64,000 nt of DNA from Amycolatopsis suaedae (lineage in GTDB: Bacteria > Actinomycetota > Actinomycetes > Mycobacteriales > Pseudonocardiaceae), in assembly GCF_004214935.1 (NCBI RefSeq), contig NZ_SFCC01000013.1, positions 62,001 to 126,000 on the forward strand. Direction: 5' to 3'. The translations under genes were made by a program, and so were the position numbers. A model generated the notes under the pieces. It saw nothing but the letters and a program-made list of their open reading frames with translations, ran no database searches and had not been told where the DNA came from. The stretch's first letter is position 1; each line of letters starts with the position of its first letter. Of this stretch, positions 42,930 through 50,928 are shown piece by piece.

Positions 42930-44039
42930 TCAGACCTTCTTGAGAATGTCCTGGACGAGGCCGACGACCCGCTCCTGCTCCAGGTCGGACAGCGACGCGT
43001 ACATGGGCAGCGAGAAGATCTGGTCGGCGACCTCCTCGGTGACCGGCAACGACCCCTTCTGGTAGCCGAGGTGCGCGAACCCGGACTGGGTGTGCACCGG
43101 CCACGGGTAGCTGATGTTCAGCGAGACGTCGTGCTCCTTGAGCGCCTCGATGATCGCGTCGCGCTTGGGGTGGCGCACCACGTAGACGTAGTAGACGTGG
43201 TCGTTGCCCGGGGCCAGCCGCGGCGTGATCAGCTCGGTTCCGGCGAACGCCTCCTCGTAGCGGGCGGCGATGACCCGGCGCCGGGCGAGGTAGCCGTCGA
43301 GACGGGTCAGCTTGCGCCGCAGGATCTCCGCCTGCACCTCGTCGAGCCGGCTGTTGTAGCCGGGGGTCTCGACGACGTAGTAGACCTTCTCCATGCCGTA
43401 GTAACGCAGCCTGCGCAGCTTGGCGTCGGTCTCGGCGTCGTCGGTGATGACGGCACCGCCGTCACCGTAGGCACCGAGAACCTTGGTGGGGTAGAAGGAG
43501 AACGCGGCGGCCTTGCCCATCGTGCCCGCCATCCGGCCGTGGTGGCGCGCGCCGTGCGACTGGGCGCAGTCCTCCAGGATCGGCAGGCCGTGCTTGGCGG
43601 CGATGGCCTCCAGCGGGGCCATGTCGACGCACTGGCCGTACAGGTGCACCGGCAGCAGGGCCTTGGTGCGCTCGGTGATCACCGACTCCACCTGGTCGAC
43701 CCGCATCAGGTAGGTGTCTGGGTCGATGTCGACGAACACCGGGGTGGCGCCGACGGCGTCGATGGCCAGTACGGTCGGGGCCGCGGTGTTGGACACCGTG
43801 ATCACCTCGTCGCCCCGGCCGACGCCGAGCGCGCGCAGGCCGAGCACGATGGCGTTGGTCCCGTTGTCGACACCCACGCAGTGCGCGAGGCCGTGGTACT
43901 CGGCGTACTCCTCCTCGAACGCCTTCACGCTCGGGCCGAGGACGAGCTTGCCTGAGCGGAAGACGGTGTCGACCGCGTCCAGTATGTCGTCCCTTTCCTT
44001 CTCGTACTCGGGCAAATAACCCCAGACATACTGCGTCAT
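42930..44039 (-). CDS. evaB: NDP-sugar aminotransferase (EvaB-like, DegT/DnrJ/EryC1)
   Basis: A 369-residue PLP enzyme. The Schiff-base lysine is in SFYPTKVLGAYGDGGA, with GVDNGTNAIVLGLRALGVG and EDCAQSHGA as PLP-contacting motifs. EvaB-type enzymes install the 3-amino group after 2,3-dehydration. A GGAGGTGACC site precedes the ATG at 44039. It is the promoter-proximal gene of the minus-strand sugar set, reading away from the large 44040-44611 control region. Confidence 0.92.
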   Translation of the reverse strand: MTQYVWGYLPEYEKERDDILDAVDTVFRSGKLVLGPSVKAFEEEYAEYHGLAHCVGVDNGTNAIVLGLRALGVGRGDEVITVSNTAAPTVLAIDAVGATPVFVDIDPDTYLMRVDQVESVITERTKALLPVHLYGQCVDMAPLEAIAAKHGLPILEDCAQSHGARHHGRMAGTMGKAAAFSFYPTKVLGAYGDGGAVITDDAETDAKLRRLRYYGMEKVYYVVETPGYNSRLDEVQAEILRRKLTRLDGYLARRRVIAARYEEAFAGTELITPRLAPGNDHVYYVYVVRHPKRDAIIEALKEHDVSLNISYPWPVHTQSGFAHLGYQKGSLPVTEEVADQIFSLPMYASLSDLEQERVVGLVQDILKKV

Positions 44040-44611
44040 CAGGCAGGTCACCTCCGTCAGGGCCAGCCGTAATCCGGCCAACAATGAACTAGTTCAGGGG
44101 ACATCGAATTGAAATGATCTGCTCGGCAGGACACCGGCGCCCGGAAGCATTTCCGGAGGAAGCACTCGCTTCCGTCCTTATCGGATCACACCGGCCGACC
44201 ACGCGGCAAGCAACGCTGACCTCGCATTTCCGCCGGCCGCGCAGCGGTCTCGGCCGTCCCATTCCAGCCCAGTTGGCAGCGGCAGGGCAAGGCAGGCCGG
44301 CCTTCGGTCCGCGACGGTCATCGGGCGTCCCGCCAGCGGGACGAAAGGAAAGGCGCACGACCTTGACAGCGAGATCCCGGTTATGTATTCGCTCACGCAC
44401 GGGCCATAATTCACGGACAGCGGATTCATTGACCCGGTACCGGGACTTGGCTACTGTCGGTTCGGGTTCGGGCTGCCCACCTGGCAGACGGTCTCCCACC
44501 CACTCGCTCGAGGCGCCGACCCGGCCATCGTATTTCCCTTTCTCCCGCGATGTCGTCGATGTCGTCGCTTCGGTCGCACGAAGGAATGAACAAGAAGGGT
44601 CTGGTCCAGAC
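44040..44611. promoter_or_regulatory. Divergent control region between sugar and ACP/GT genes, 572 bp
   Basis: No gene is supported in this gap. Base composition is lower in GC than the flanking genes. A consensus TTGACA (44363-44368) has a TATTCG 17 bases further on (44386), a possible plus-strand promoter for the carrier-protein gene ~220 bp downstream. An 18-bp palindrome sits at 44326. A frame open through the region into the carrier gene has no family-like sequence before MSDND and was not accepted. Confidence 0.5.
44326..44343. repeat. 18-bp palindrome, copy 1
   Basis: CGTCCCGCCAGCGGGACG has perfect 8-bp arms around CA. Near-identical copies (one arm base changed) are at 46375 and 49681, all in non-coding gaps of the sugar half. 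This copy is 20 bp before the TTGACA element, a possible operator position. Confidence 0.7.
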
Positions 44612-44968
44612 ATGTCCGACAACGATCTCGCCACCAAGGTCGATCTGACCGACGTCGACGACGTCGAGGCGATGGTGCGCAACATCGCCAAGATGATCTG
44701 CGCCGAGCAGCCCGACATGCCGGAGCCGGAGAGCCTGCGCGACCTGGACTCGTTCTCGGTGGTGCAGGTCCTGCTCGAGGTGGAGAACACCACCAACCGC
44801 AAGTTGCTGGAGAAGTTCGAGGACTTCACCGAGGGCGAGGAGTTCCGCGACCTCGCCGAGTTCATCGTCAAGATCGTCGCCGAGGTCGACGCCGAGGAGG
44901 CCGCGAAGGCCGAGGGCAACGGCCAGCCTGCCGCCGAGGAGAACGGACAGGCCAAGACCGGGAGCTGA
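44612..44968 (+). CDS. Stand-alone acyl/peptidyl carrier protein
   Basis: A 118-residue protein with a single carrier domain. The phosphopantetheine serine is Ser47 in LRDLDSFSVVQVLLEVE, and FTEGEEFRDLAEFIVKIV forms the last helix. The C-terminal ~20 residues are a Glu/Asn/Gln-rich tail. Many carrier proteins of this DSFS type serve with separate adenylating or ketosynthase enzymes; none is in view. It may carry an acyl or aryl starter for the glycosylated aglycone. It is the first plus-strand gene of the sugar half and is followed by a strong hairpin. Confidence 0.85.
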   Translation: MSDNDLATKVDLTDVDDVEAMVRNIAKMICAEQPDMPEPESLRDLDSFSVVQVLLEVENTTNRKLLEKFEDFTEGEEFRDLAEFIVKIVAEVDAEEAAKAEGNGQPAAEENGQAKTGS

Positions 44969-45011
44969 CCTCCGCGGTCACCGCGGGTCATGCCTGCGAC
45001 AGGCCCCGAGG

Positions 45012-45046
45012 AGGCCACCGCCGTCGCACGGTGACGGCGGTGGCCT
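45012..45046 (+). terminator. Perfect 14-bp-stem terminator after the carrier protein
   Basis: AGGCCACCGCCGTC and GACGGCGGTGGCCT form a perfect 14-bp stem with a 7-base loop, 44 bp after the carrier stop and 56 bp before the next gene. It should separate carrier expression from the glycosyltransferase behind it, at least partly. Confidence 0.75.
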
Positions 45047-45101
45047 TCGTCATGCCGGCGCCACGCGGCACCCGTCCCGAGACGCACCCGAAGGAGAGAT
45101 C

Positions 45102-46367
45102 ATGCGTGTCCTGTTCGGCACCCAGCCCGCGGAAACCCTGTTCCACTTCATGGTTCCGCTGGCCTGGGCGCTGCGTTCGGCCGGTCACGAGGTGGTCGTC
45201 GCCAGCCAGCCGGAGTTCGCCCCGTCGATCCGGCAGGCCGGACTCACCGCCGTGCCCATCGGCAGGCGGTTCGGGCGCAACCCCGCCTTCGCCGAGCAGG
45301 AAGAGGTGCTGGAGGAGGACAACACCGGCTTCCCCCCGCCGCACGACGTGGTGGACCACCCGGAGAAGATCGAGTGGGACTACATGCGCTCCGGCTACGC
45401 CACGACGATCGCCTGGTGGAAGATCCTCAACGCCTCGGCCATCCACCAGTTGGTCGGGTTCGCCGAGCAGTGGCGGCCGGACCTGGTGATCTGGGAGCCG
45501 GGGTACTACGCGGGCCCGATCGCCGCCCAGGTCACCGGCGCGGCCCACGCCCGCCTGCTGTGGAGTGTCGACGTGTTCGGCGCGACCAGGGAGCACTTCC
45601 TGCGCCTGAAGGAACAGCGACCCACAGGCGACCGTGCCGATCCGCTGGCCGACTGGATCACCGCCTACACCACCAAGTACGGCGTGGAGTTCGCCGAGGA
45701 ACTGGTGACCGGGCAGTACACCATCGACCCGCTGCCCAGCTCACTGGGCCTGGCCACCGGCCTTGCCCGGCTGCCGCTGCAGTACGTCCCGTACAACGGC
45801 CAGGCGACCGTCGACCCGTGGTTGTGGGACCCGCCGCCGGCCAAGCCGCGGGTCGCGCTGAGCCTGGGCACCAGCATCATCTCCGAGCGCGCCGGCGGCT
45901 ACATCGTCGACGTCCAGGACCTGCTCGACGAGCTGGGCGGCCTGGACATCGAACTGGTGGCCACCATCGCCGAGGCCGAGCAGAAGAAGCTGCGCCGCGT
46001 GCCCGGCAACGCCCGGCTCGTCGCGTTCGCCCCGATGAACCACCTCGTGCCTTCCTGCGCCGCGGTCATCCACCACGCCGGCATCGGCACGCTCGCCACC
46101 ACGTCGGTGCGCGGCGTGCCGCAGCTGTCCCTTCCCTGGGACGCCGACCAGCCACACCTGGCCAGGGCGCTGGCCGCGCAGGGTGGTGGTCTCACGGTGC
46201 CGGCGAAGGAGGCCACCGGCGCGCTGGTGCGGGAGAACCTGCTCCGGCTGCTGGAGGAGAGCTCGTTCCGGGACTCCGCGGCCGCGCTGCGCGAAGAGAT
46301 GCTCACCATGCCGACACCGAGCCGGCTGGTCGGCACACTGGAGGAACTGGTGGCGGGACGCGGCTGA
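45102..46367 (+). CDS. Glycosyltransferase 2 (EryCIII-type GT-B)
   Basis: A 421-residue GT1-family enzyme with MVPLAWALRSAGHEVVVASQ in the acceptor half, the array signature WRPDLVIWEPGYYAG, TGQYTIDPLP, and the donor motif HHAGIGTL with PWDADQP. The position aligned with the catalytic histidine near the start is Leu13. It is separated from the main tandem block by the membrane-protein pair and three sugar genes. Its donor-site PWD-DQP group is shared with GT8. Confidence 0.93.
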   Translation: MRVLFGTQPAETLFHFMVPLAWALRSAGHEVVVASQPEFAPSIRQAGLTAVPIGRRFGRNPAFAEQEEVLEEDNTGFPPPHDVVDHPEKIEWDYMRSGYATTIAWWKILNASAIHQLVGFAEQWRPDLVIWEPGYYAGPIAAQVTGAAHARLLWSVDVFGATREHFLRLKEQRPTGDRADPLADWITAYTTKYGVEFAEELVTGQYTIDPLPSSLGLATGLARLPLQYVPYNGQATVDPWLWDPPPAKPRVALSLGTSIISERAGGYIVDVQDLLDELGGLDIELVATIAEAEQKKLRRVPGNARLVAFAPMNHLVPSCAAVIHHAGIGTLATTSVRGVPQLSLPWDADQPHLARALAAQGGGLTVPAKEATGALVRENLLRLLEESSFRDSAAALREEMLTMPTPSRLVGTLEELVAGRG

Positions 46368-46374
46368 GCCCCGC

Positions 46375-46392
46375 CGTCCCGCCAGCGAGACG
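46375..46392. repeat. 18-bp palindrome, copy 2
   Basis: CGTCCCGCCAGCGAGACG begins 8 bases after the GT2 stop codon and ends 17 bases before the next start. It can fold into a stem with one mismatch. It has the same sequence as the copy at 49681. Confidence 0.7.
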
Positions 46393-46409
46393 AAGGGGAC
46401 CCCACCGCG

Positions 46410-47027
46410 ATGGAAACGACGCCGCCGGACGGGCCACGGTCCGTTGTTGCCGTGGATGAGCTGATGCACGATGGCGACATGACCGAGAGCCCGGGGACCG
46501 AGCAGGCGGCCGAGACACCACAGCCGCCGATCGACGCCGAACTGCTCAGGATCCGTTCACCCCGCCACCGGCTGGACCCCAAGTTCATCGTCTGGCGCAC
46601 GCTCAACACCCTCTTCTGGGGCATCGGCACGCTCGGTGTGCTGCTGTTCCCCTACTTCATGTGGGAGTCGACGAACCGGTGGCTGGGCCCGATCATCTGG
46701 GTCATCGCCGGCATCTACGTCGTGAACCTGCTCTTCATGCCGACCTACCGCTACTTCGTCCATCGCTGGGAGACCAGCGACGAGGCCGTCTACTCCCTCA
46801 CCGGATGGATCACCAGGGAGTGGCGGATCGTGCCGATATCCCGCATCCAGAGCATCGACACCGTCAAGGGGCCGGTGCAGCAGCTGCTCGGCCTGGCGAC
46901 GGTGAAGGTCACCACCGCCTCGGGCGAGGGCGGCATCACGATCGAGGGACTGTCGGTCGCGGTGGCCGAGGAGACCGTCCGCCACCTCAACGAGATCACC
47001 CAGGTCACCCCCGGGGACGCGACATGA
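46410..47027 (+). CDS. YdbS-like bPH2-domain membrane protein
   Basis: A protein of up to 205 residues with two membrane helices (TLFWGIGTLGVLLFPYFMW and PIIWVIAGIYVVNLLF) and a bacterial PH domain (EAVYSLTGWITREWRIVPIS, RIQSIDTVKGPVQQLLG). In-frame ATGs at 46464 and 46479 are other possible starts; the first ~25 residues have no domain features. It overlaps the YdbT-like gene by ATGA. In Bacillus, ydbST gives resistance to antimicrobials made by other bacilli, so self-protection is a plausible role here (inference). Confidence 0.85.
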   Translation: METTPPDGPRSVVAVDELMHDGDMTESPGTEQAAETPQPPIDAELLRIRSPRHRLDPKFIVWRTLNTLFWGIGTLGVLLFPYFMWESTNRWLGPIIWVIAGIYVVNLLFMPTYRYFVHRWETSDEAVYSLTGWITREWRIVPISRIQSIDTVKGPVQQLLGLATVKVTTASGEGGITIEGLSVAVAEETVRHLNEITQVTPGDAT

Positions 47028-48562
47028 CCACGGGCCCGGTGACCTCGACGGCGGACGAGCCCGCCACCCTGCCCGCCGAGCCCGAGACGGCAGCGGAGCC
47101 GGACATCCCCTGGCTGGGCCTGAACTTCCGGGTGGTCTGGATCAACGCCGCGAAGGGGATCATCTCCTCGATTCCCGGCCTGATCGGCCTGGTCGTGTCC
47201 CCCGACGGCCCGATCTGGGAGCTGCTGATCCTCAGCGCGATCGGTCTCATCAGCACGATCCGGGACTTCCTGCGCTGGCTGACCACGAGATACCGCATCA
47301 CCGACGAGCGGGTCGAACGCCGGACCGGCCTGTTCATCAAGCAGTACCGGCACGTTCCCAGGGAACGCATCCGCAGCGTCGACACCAGCGCGAAACTGCG
47401 GCACCGGCTGGTGAAGCTGCGCGTGGTCCACATCGGATCCGCGCAGGCGACCCTGTCCTCGGCGTTCAAGCTGGACGCGCTGTCCCGCGAGGCCGCCGAC
47501 CAGCTCCGGCACGAGCTGCTGCCCGAACAGGACGTCCAGCCCGCCGACGACAGCGGGGAGACCCTCATCTCCCGCATCCACTGGTACTGGAACTTCTACA
47601 ACATCCACGTCTGGTCGCTGCTCTACGGCGCGCTGCTGCTGGTCACCAACTACTTCTCCTTCCAGACGTTCGGCATCGACCTGCTGGAGGTCGCGCACGA
47701 CCTCATCGTGTGGGCCGACCTCGGCGTCGGCTGGACCATCGCGGCCTGCGTCGGCGTGGTGTTCCTGCTCGGTGTCTTCGCCAGCGCCGTGGAGTTCTTC
47801 GTCCGGCACTGGAACTTCGAGCTGGTGCGCACCACCAACTCCACCGACGGCACCACGCTGCTCACCCGCCAGGGCCTGCTCAGTACGCGCACGGTCCACC
47901 GGGCGGCCCGCCGGATCCGCGGCATCCAGATCCGCGAACCACTGGTGTGGCGGTGGATGAAGCTCGCGGAGACGAAGGTCATCACCACCGGGCTGCAGGC
48001 CGCCTCGCAGGGCGAGACGGCGAACATCCTTCCCCGCGGGCCGCTGCACGAGGCACTGCACGCGGCGACCTACGTCATCCCCGGACGGCTCAGACCGCTG
48101 GAGGTGCCGCTGAACCGGCACCCGTTCAGTGCCCTGACCCGGCGGCTCTGGTGGGCGACCTGGGTACCGGCCGCGGTGGCCGGGATCCTGTTCTGGCTCG
48201 GCGCCATCGACATAGTGCCCGACGACATCTGGGTCATTCCACTGTGGACGTGGCCGTTGATGTGGGTGCTGGCACTGGTGGCCTACCGCGCACTCGGCCA
48301 CACTCTGGTGGGGCCGTACCTGGTGGTGCGCAGCGGGGTCACCGCGCGGGCGACGTCCGTGCTGCTCTCCCGCGCGGTCATCGGCTGGCGGGTGCGGCAG
48401 ACCATCTTCCAGCGATTGCGTGGCCGGGTGACCGTGGGGATTCCGACCGCGGCCGGCGACCGCTACTATCGAGCACCGGACGTCAGCACGAAGCAGGCCC
48501 TTTCGTTCATCTCCGGCGCCACCCCCGGGCTGGCGGCCGAGTTCATCGAAGAATCGCATTGA
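47024..48562 (+). CDS. YdbT-like membrane protein with repeated bPH2 domains
   Basis: A 512-residue partner of the preceding gene. It has about six membrane helices in three pairs, each followed by a bPH2 segment: RYRITDERVERRTGLFIKQY with RERIRSVDTS, FELVRTTNSTDGTTLLTRQG with RRIRGIQIRE, and LVVRSGVTARATSVLLSRAV. This is the YdbT layout. The pair forms its own module between GT2 and the aldo/keto reductase. Most genomes keep such pairs at unrelated loci, so its presence inside a glycosylation cluster is notable. Confidence 0.88.
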   Translation: MTTGPVTSTADEPATLPAEPETAAEPDIPWLGLNFRVVWINAAKGIISSIPGLIGLVVSPDGPIWELLILSAIGLISTIRDFLRWLTTRYRITDERVERRTGLFIKQYRHVPRERIRSVDTSAKLRHRLVKLRVVHIGSAQATLSSAFKLDALSREAADQLRHELLPEQDVQPADDSGETLISRIHWYWNFYNIHVWSLLYGALLLVTNYFSFQTFGIDLLEVAHDLIVWADLGVGWTIAACVGVVFLLGVFASAVEFFVRHWNFELVRTTNSTDGTTLLTRQGLLSTRTVHRAARRIRGIQIREPLVWRWMKLAETKVITTGLQAASQGETANILPRGPLHEALHAATYVIPGRLRPLEVPLNRHPFSALTRRLWWATWVPAAVAGILFWLGAIDIVPDDIWVIPLWTWPLMWVLALVAYRALGHTLVGPYLVVRSGVTARATSVLLSRAVIGWRVRQTIFQRLRGRVTVGIPTAAGDRYYRAPDVSTKQALSFISGATPGLAAEFIEESH

Positions 48563-48692
48563 CGGCCACACCTCGCCGCTCATTTCGGCAGCACTGAATA
48601 CGTCGTCCGCGCGGCTGTGAAAACGCGATCGATCGCGGTACTTTCAAGACGGAACCTAGATCACCCACCGAGGTAGATTTGGGAGTTGAGTT

Positions 48693-49676
48693 ATGCGGCA
48701 GACCACCCTCGCAGACGGATTTTCTGTGAGCGAAATCGGCCTCGGCTGTAGTTCGATGTCACATGGTTACGGCCCCGCGGAGCGCGACGACGAGGAGTCG
48801 ATCCGGGTGCTCCACCGGGCGGTCGAACTGGGGATCACGATCTTCGACACCGCCGACGTCTACGGCCCCTACAGCAACGAGTACCTGCTGGGGCGCGCGT
48901 TGTCGGCGCACCGGGACAAGGTCCGGATCGCGACCAAGTGCGGCCTGGTCCCCCGTCCGGACGGCAAGTTCAGCCGCAACGGCAGTCCTGAGCACCTGCG
49001 CGCGGCCTGCGAGGCCTCCCTGCGCAGGCTGCGGGTGGACGCCATCGACCTGTACCAGCTGCACCGGGTCGACCCCGCCGTGCCCCTGGCCGAGTCCTGG
49101 GGTGCGCTGGGTGAGCTGGTCACCGAGGGCAAGGTGCGCGGTCTCGGCATCTCGCACGCCACCCCGGAGGAGCTCGAGGAGGTCCACGCGATCTTCCCGA
49201 TCACGGCCATCCAGTACGAGCTGTCGGTCTGGGTCACCAAGAGCCTCGACGACATCCTGCCGTGGACGCAGAAGAACGGCGTGGGGTTCCTGGCGTTCTG
49301 CCCGATCGGCCGCGGCTACCTGTCCGGCCGGGTCAACCAGGACCAGCTCGGCGAGGACGACTCGCGCAAGCGCGATCCCCGCTTCGCCGCCGCGGCGATG
49401 GCACGCAACCAGGCCATCGTCGACGGACTGAACCGGATCGCCGCGCGGCACGGCGCCACCCCCGCCCAGGTGGCGATCGCGTGGACCCTCACCCACGGCG
49501 ACAACGTCGTGCCCATCCCCGGCACCCGGCGGCTGCGCTGGCTGGAGGAGAACGCGGCCGCCGCACGGCTGCGGCTGACCGTCGAGGACCTGCGCGACAT
49601 CGCCGCGTTGCCCAAGGCGGACGGCGAGATGGTCTGGGACCGCTTCCGGTCCGCGCCCGCACCCACGGGCAGCTGA
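48693..49676 (+). CDS. Aldo/keto reductase, candidate sugar ketoreductase
   Basis: A 327-residue AKR. The tetrad is visible: FDTADVYGPYSNE gives Asp and the catalytic Tyr, RIATKCGLV the Lys, and LYQLHRVD the His. NADPH contacts lie in PIPGTRRLRWLEEN. Family members in deoxysugar clusters reduce the 3- or 4-keto group of dTDP-dideoxysugars. It lies between the membrane pair and the EvaE-like gene. It could work alongside the Gfo/Idh reductase to give a different stereoisomer. Confidence 0.87.
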   Translation: MRQTTLADGFSVSEIGLGCSSMSHGYGPAERDDEESIRVLHRAVELGITIFDTADVYGPYSNEYLLGRALSAHRDKVRIATKCGLVPRPDGKFSRNGSPEHLRAACEASLRRLRVDAIDLYQLHRVDPAVPLAESWGALGELVTEGKVRGLGISHATPEELEEVHAIFPITAIQYELSVWVTKSLDDILPWTQKNGVGFLAFCPIGRGYLSGRVNQDQLGEDDSRKRDPRFAAAAMARNQAIVDGLNRIAARHGATPAQVAIAWTLTHGDNVVPIPGTRRLRWLEENAAAARLRLTVEDLRDIAALPKADGEMVWDRFRSAPAPTGS

Positions 49677-49680
49677 GCGG

Positions 49681-49698
49681 CGTCCCGCCAGCGAGACG
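49681..49698. repeat. 18-bp palindrome, copy 3
   Basis: CGTCCCGCCAGCGAGACG starts 5 bases after the aldo/keto reductase stop and is followed at once by a second possible hairpin (GGAGGGC...GCCGTCC, ~49703-49722). This marks a transcript end before the ketoreductase and glycosyltransferase operon. The rest of the 216-bp gap probably holds the operon promoter. Confidence 0.7.
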
Positions 49699-49892
49699 CC
49701 GCCGGAGGGCAAATCGCCGTCCGGCAAACCTTACGTTCGGCGCCCGCACCGACCAGACTGTATTCACCGGAGAAGTGAAACGGGTTGGCCGGGCTCATTC
49801 CGGCATTCCCCGAGAAATGCCGTGGTGTCATTCGCACGCGCTGCCGCGGCTACCGGAACGTTTCCCACCCATAGGTGACCGAAGGAGAATCC

Positions 49893-50900
49893 GTGGGCAA
49901 GCAGGCGGCGAAACCACTCATTACCGTTCTCGGCTCGTCGGGCCTGCTCGGGACCGCGATCACCCGGATGCTGGCCTCCCAGCCGGTCCGGCTGCGGCTC
50001 GTCGGCCGCCGCGAGACCACGGTGCCCCGCTCGTGCGAAGCCGACGTGGAGGTCCGCACCCTCGACCTCGCGACGCCCGGCGCCGTGGCCGAGGCCGTGA
50101 CCGGTGCCGACACCGTGTTCCACCTCGTGGCCCACATCAGCGGCGCCAGCACGTGGCGGGTGTCCTCCGGTGACCCGGTCGCCGAGCGGGTCAACACCGG
50201 CCTGGTCCACGATCTGGTCGACGCCATTCGCACGGAACGCCGTGCCACTGCGCCGATCGTGCTGTTCGCCGGATCGATGTCGCAGGCGGGCAGGGTCTCC
50301 AAGGCCCGGATCGACGGCAGCGAGCCGGACCGCCCGCTGACCACCTACGACAAGCAGAAGCTCGAGGCGGAGAAGGCGATCCTGAACGCCCACGCCGAAG
50401 GCCTGATCCGCGGCAGTTCGCTGCGCCTGGCCACGCTGTACACGCAGGGGTCGGACTCCCCCTCGCTGGACCGCGGTGTGGTCGCCGGGATGATGCGGCG
50501 CGCGTTCGCCGGCCAGCCGCTGACCATGTGGCACGACGGCACCGTGAAGCGGGACCTGATCTGCGTCGACGACGTGGCGAGCGCGTTCATCACGGCCTAC
50601 CAGCAGATCGACGTCACCGCGGGGCGCCCGTGGCTGATCGGCAGCGGTCAGGCGACCAGCGTCGCCGAGTTGTTCGGGATGATCTCCAAGACCGTCGCCA
50701 CCCGCACCGGCGACGCGCCGGTCCCGGTGACCTCGGTGGAGCCTGCCGAGCATTCCATGCCCACCGACCTGCTCGACTTCGTCCTCGACCCGTCGGCCTT
50801 CCAGTCCAGCACCGGATGGACCGCGCGGGTGCCGCTGCTCGAAGGCCTGGACCGGCTCGCCGGCGCCATGATCTCGGAGAGCACGGCCACCACCCGCTGA
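49893..50900 (+). CDS. evaE: NDP-sugar 4-ketoreductase (EvaE-like SDR)
   Basis: A 335-residue extended SDR. VLGSSGLLGTAITRM is the nucleotide-binding loop, AGSMSQAG supplies the serine, and YDKQK is the YxxxK pair. EvaE-type enzymes reduce C-4 as the last step to L-epivancosamine-like sugars. The GTG at 49893 lies six bases after GGAG and gives the standard N-terminus; a GTG at 49875 would add six residues. It completes the EvaA-E set and heads the plus-strand run of eleven glycosyltransferases, 28 bp upstream of the first. Confidence 0.9.
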   Translation: MGKQAAKPLITVLGSSGLLGTAITRMLASQPVRLRLVGRRETTVPRSCEADVEVRTLDLATPGAVAEAVTGADTVFHLVAHISGASTWRVSSGDPVAERVNTGLVHDLVDAIRTERRATAPIVLFAGSMSQAGRVSKARIDGSEPDRPLTTYDKQKLEAEKAILNAHAEGLIRGSSLRLATLYTQGSDSPSLDRGVVAGMMRRAFAGQPLTMWHDGTVKRDLICVDDVASAFITAYQQIDVTAGRPWLIGSGQATSVAELFGMISKTVATRTGDAPVPVTSVEPAEHSMPTDLLDFVLDPSAFQSSTGWTARVPLLEGLDRLAGAMISESTATTR

Positions 50901-50928
50901 CCGCGAACCGACGCAGAGAGGGGGCACC

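Noticed and set aside
44114..44611. N-terminal extension of the carrier protein through the divergent gap
   Set aside because: The extra ~165 codons are Arg/Ser/Pro-rich with no carrier-like features, and the carrier domain begins a few residues after the ATG at 44612.
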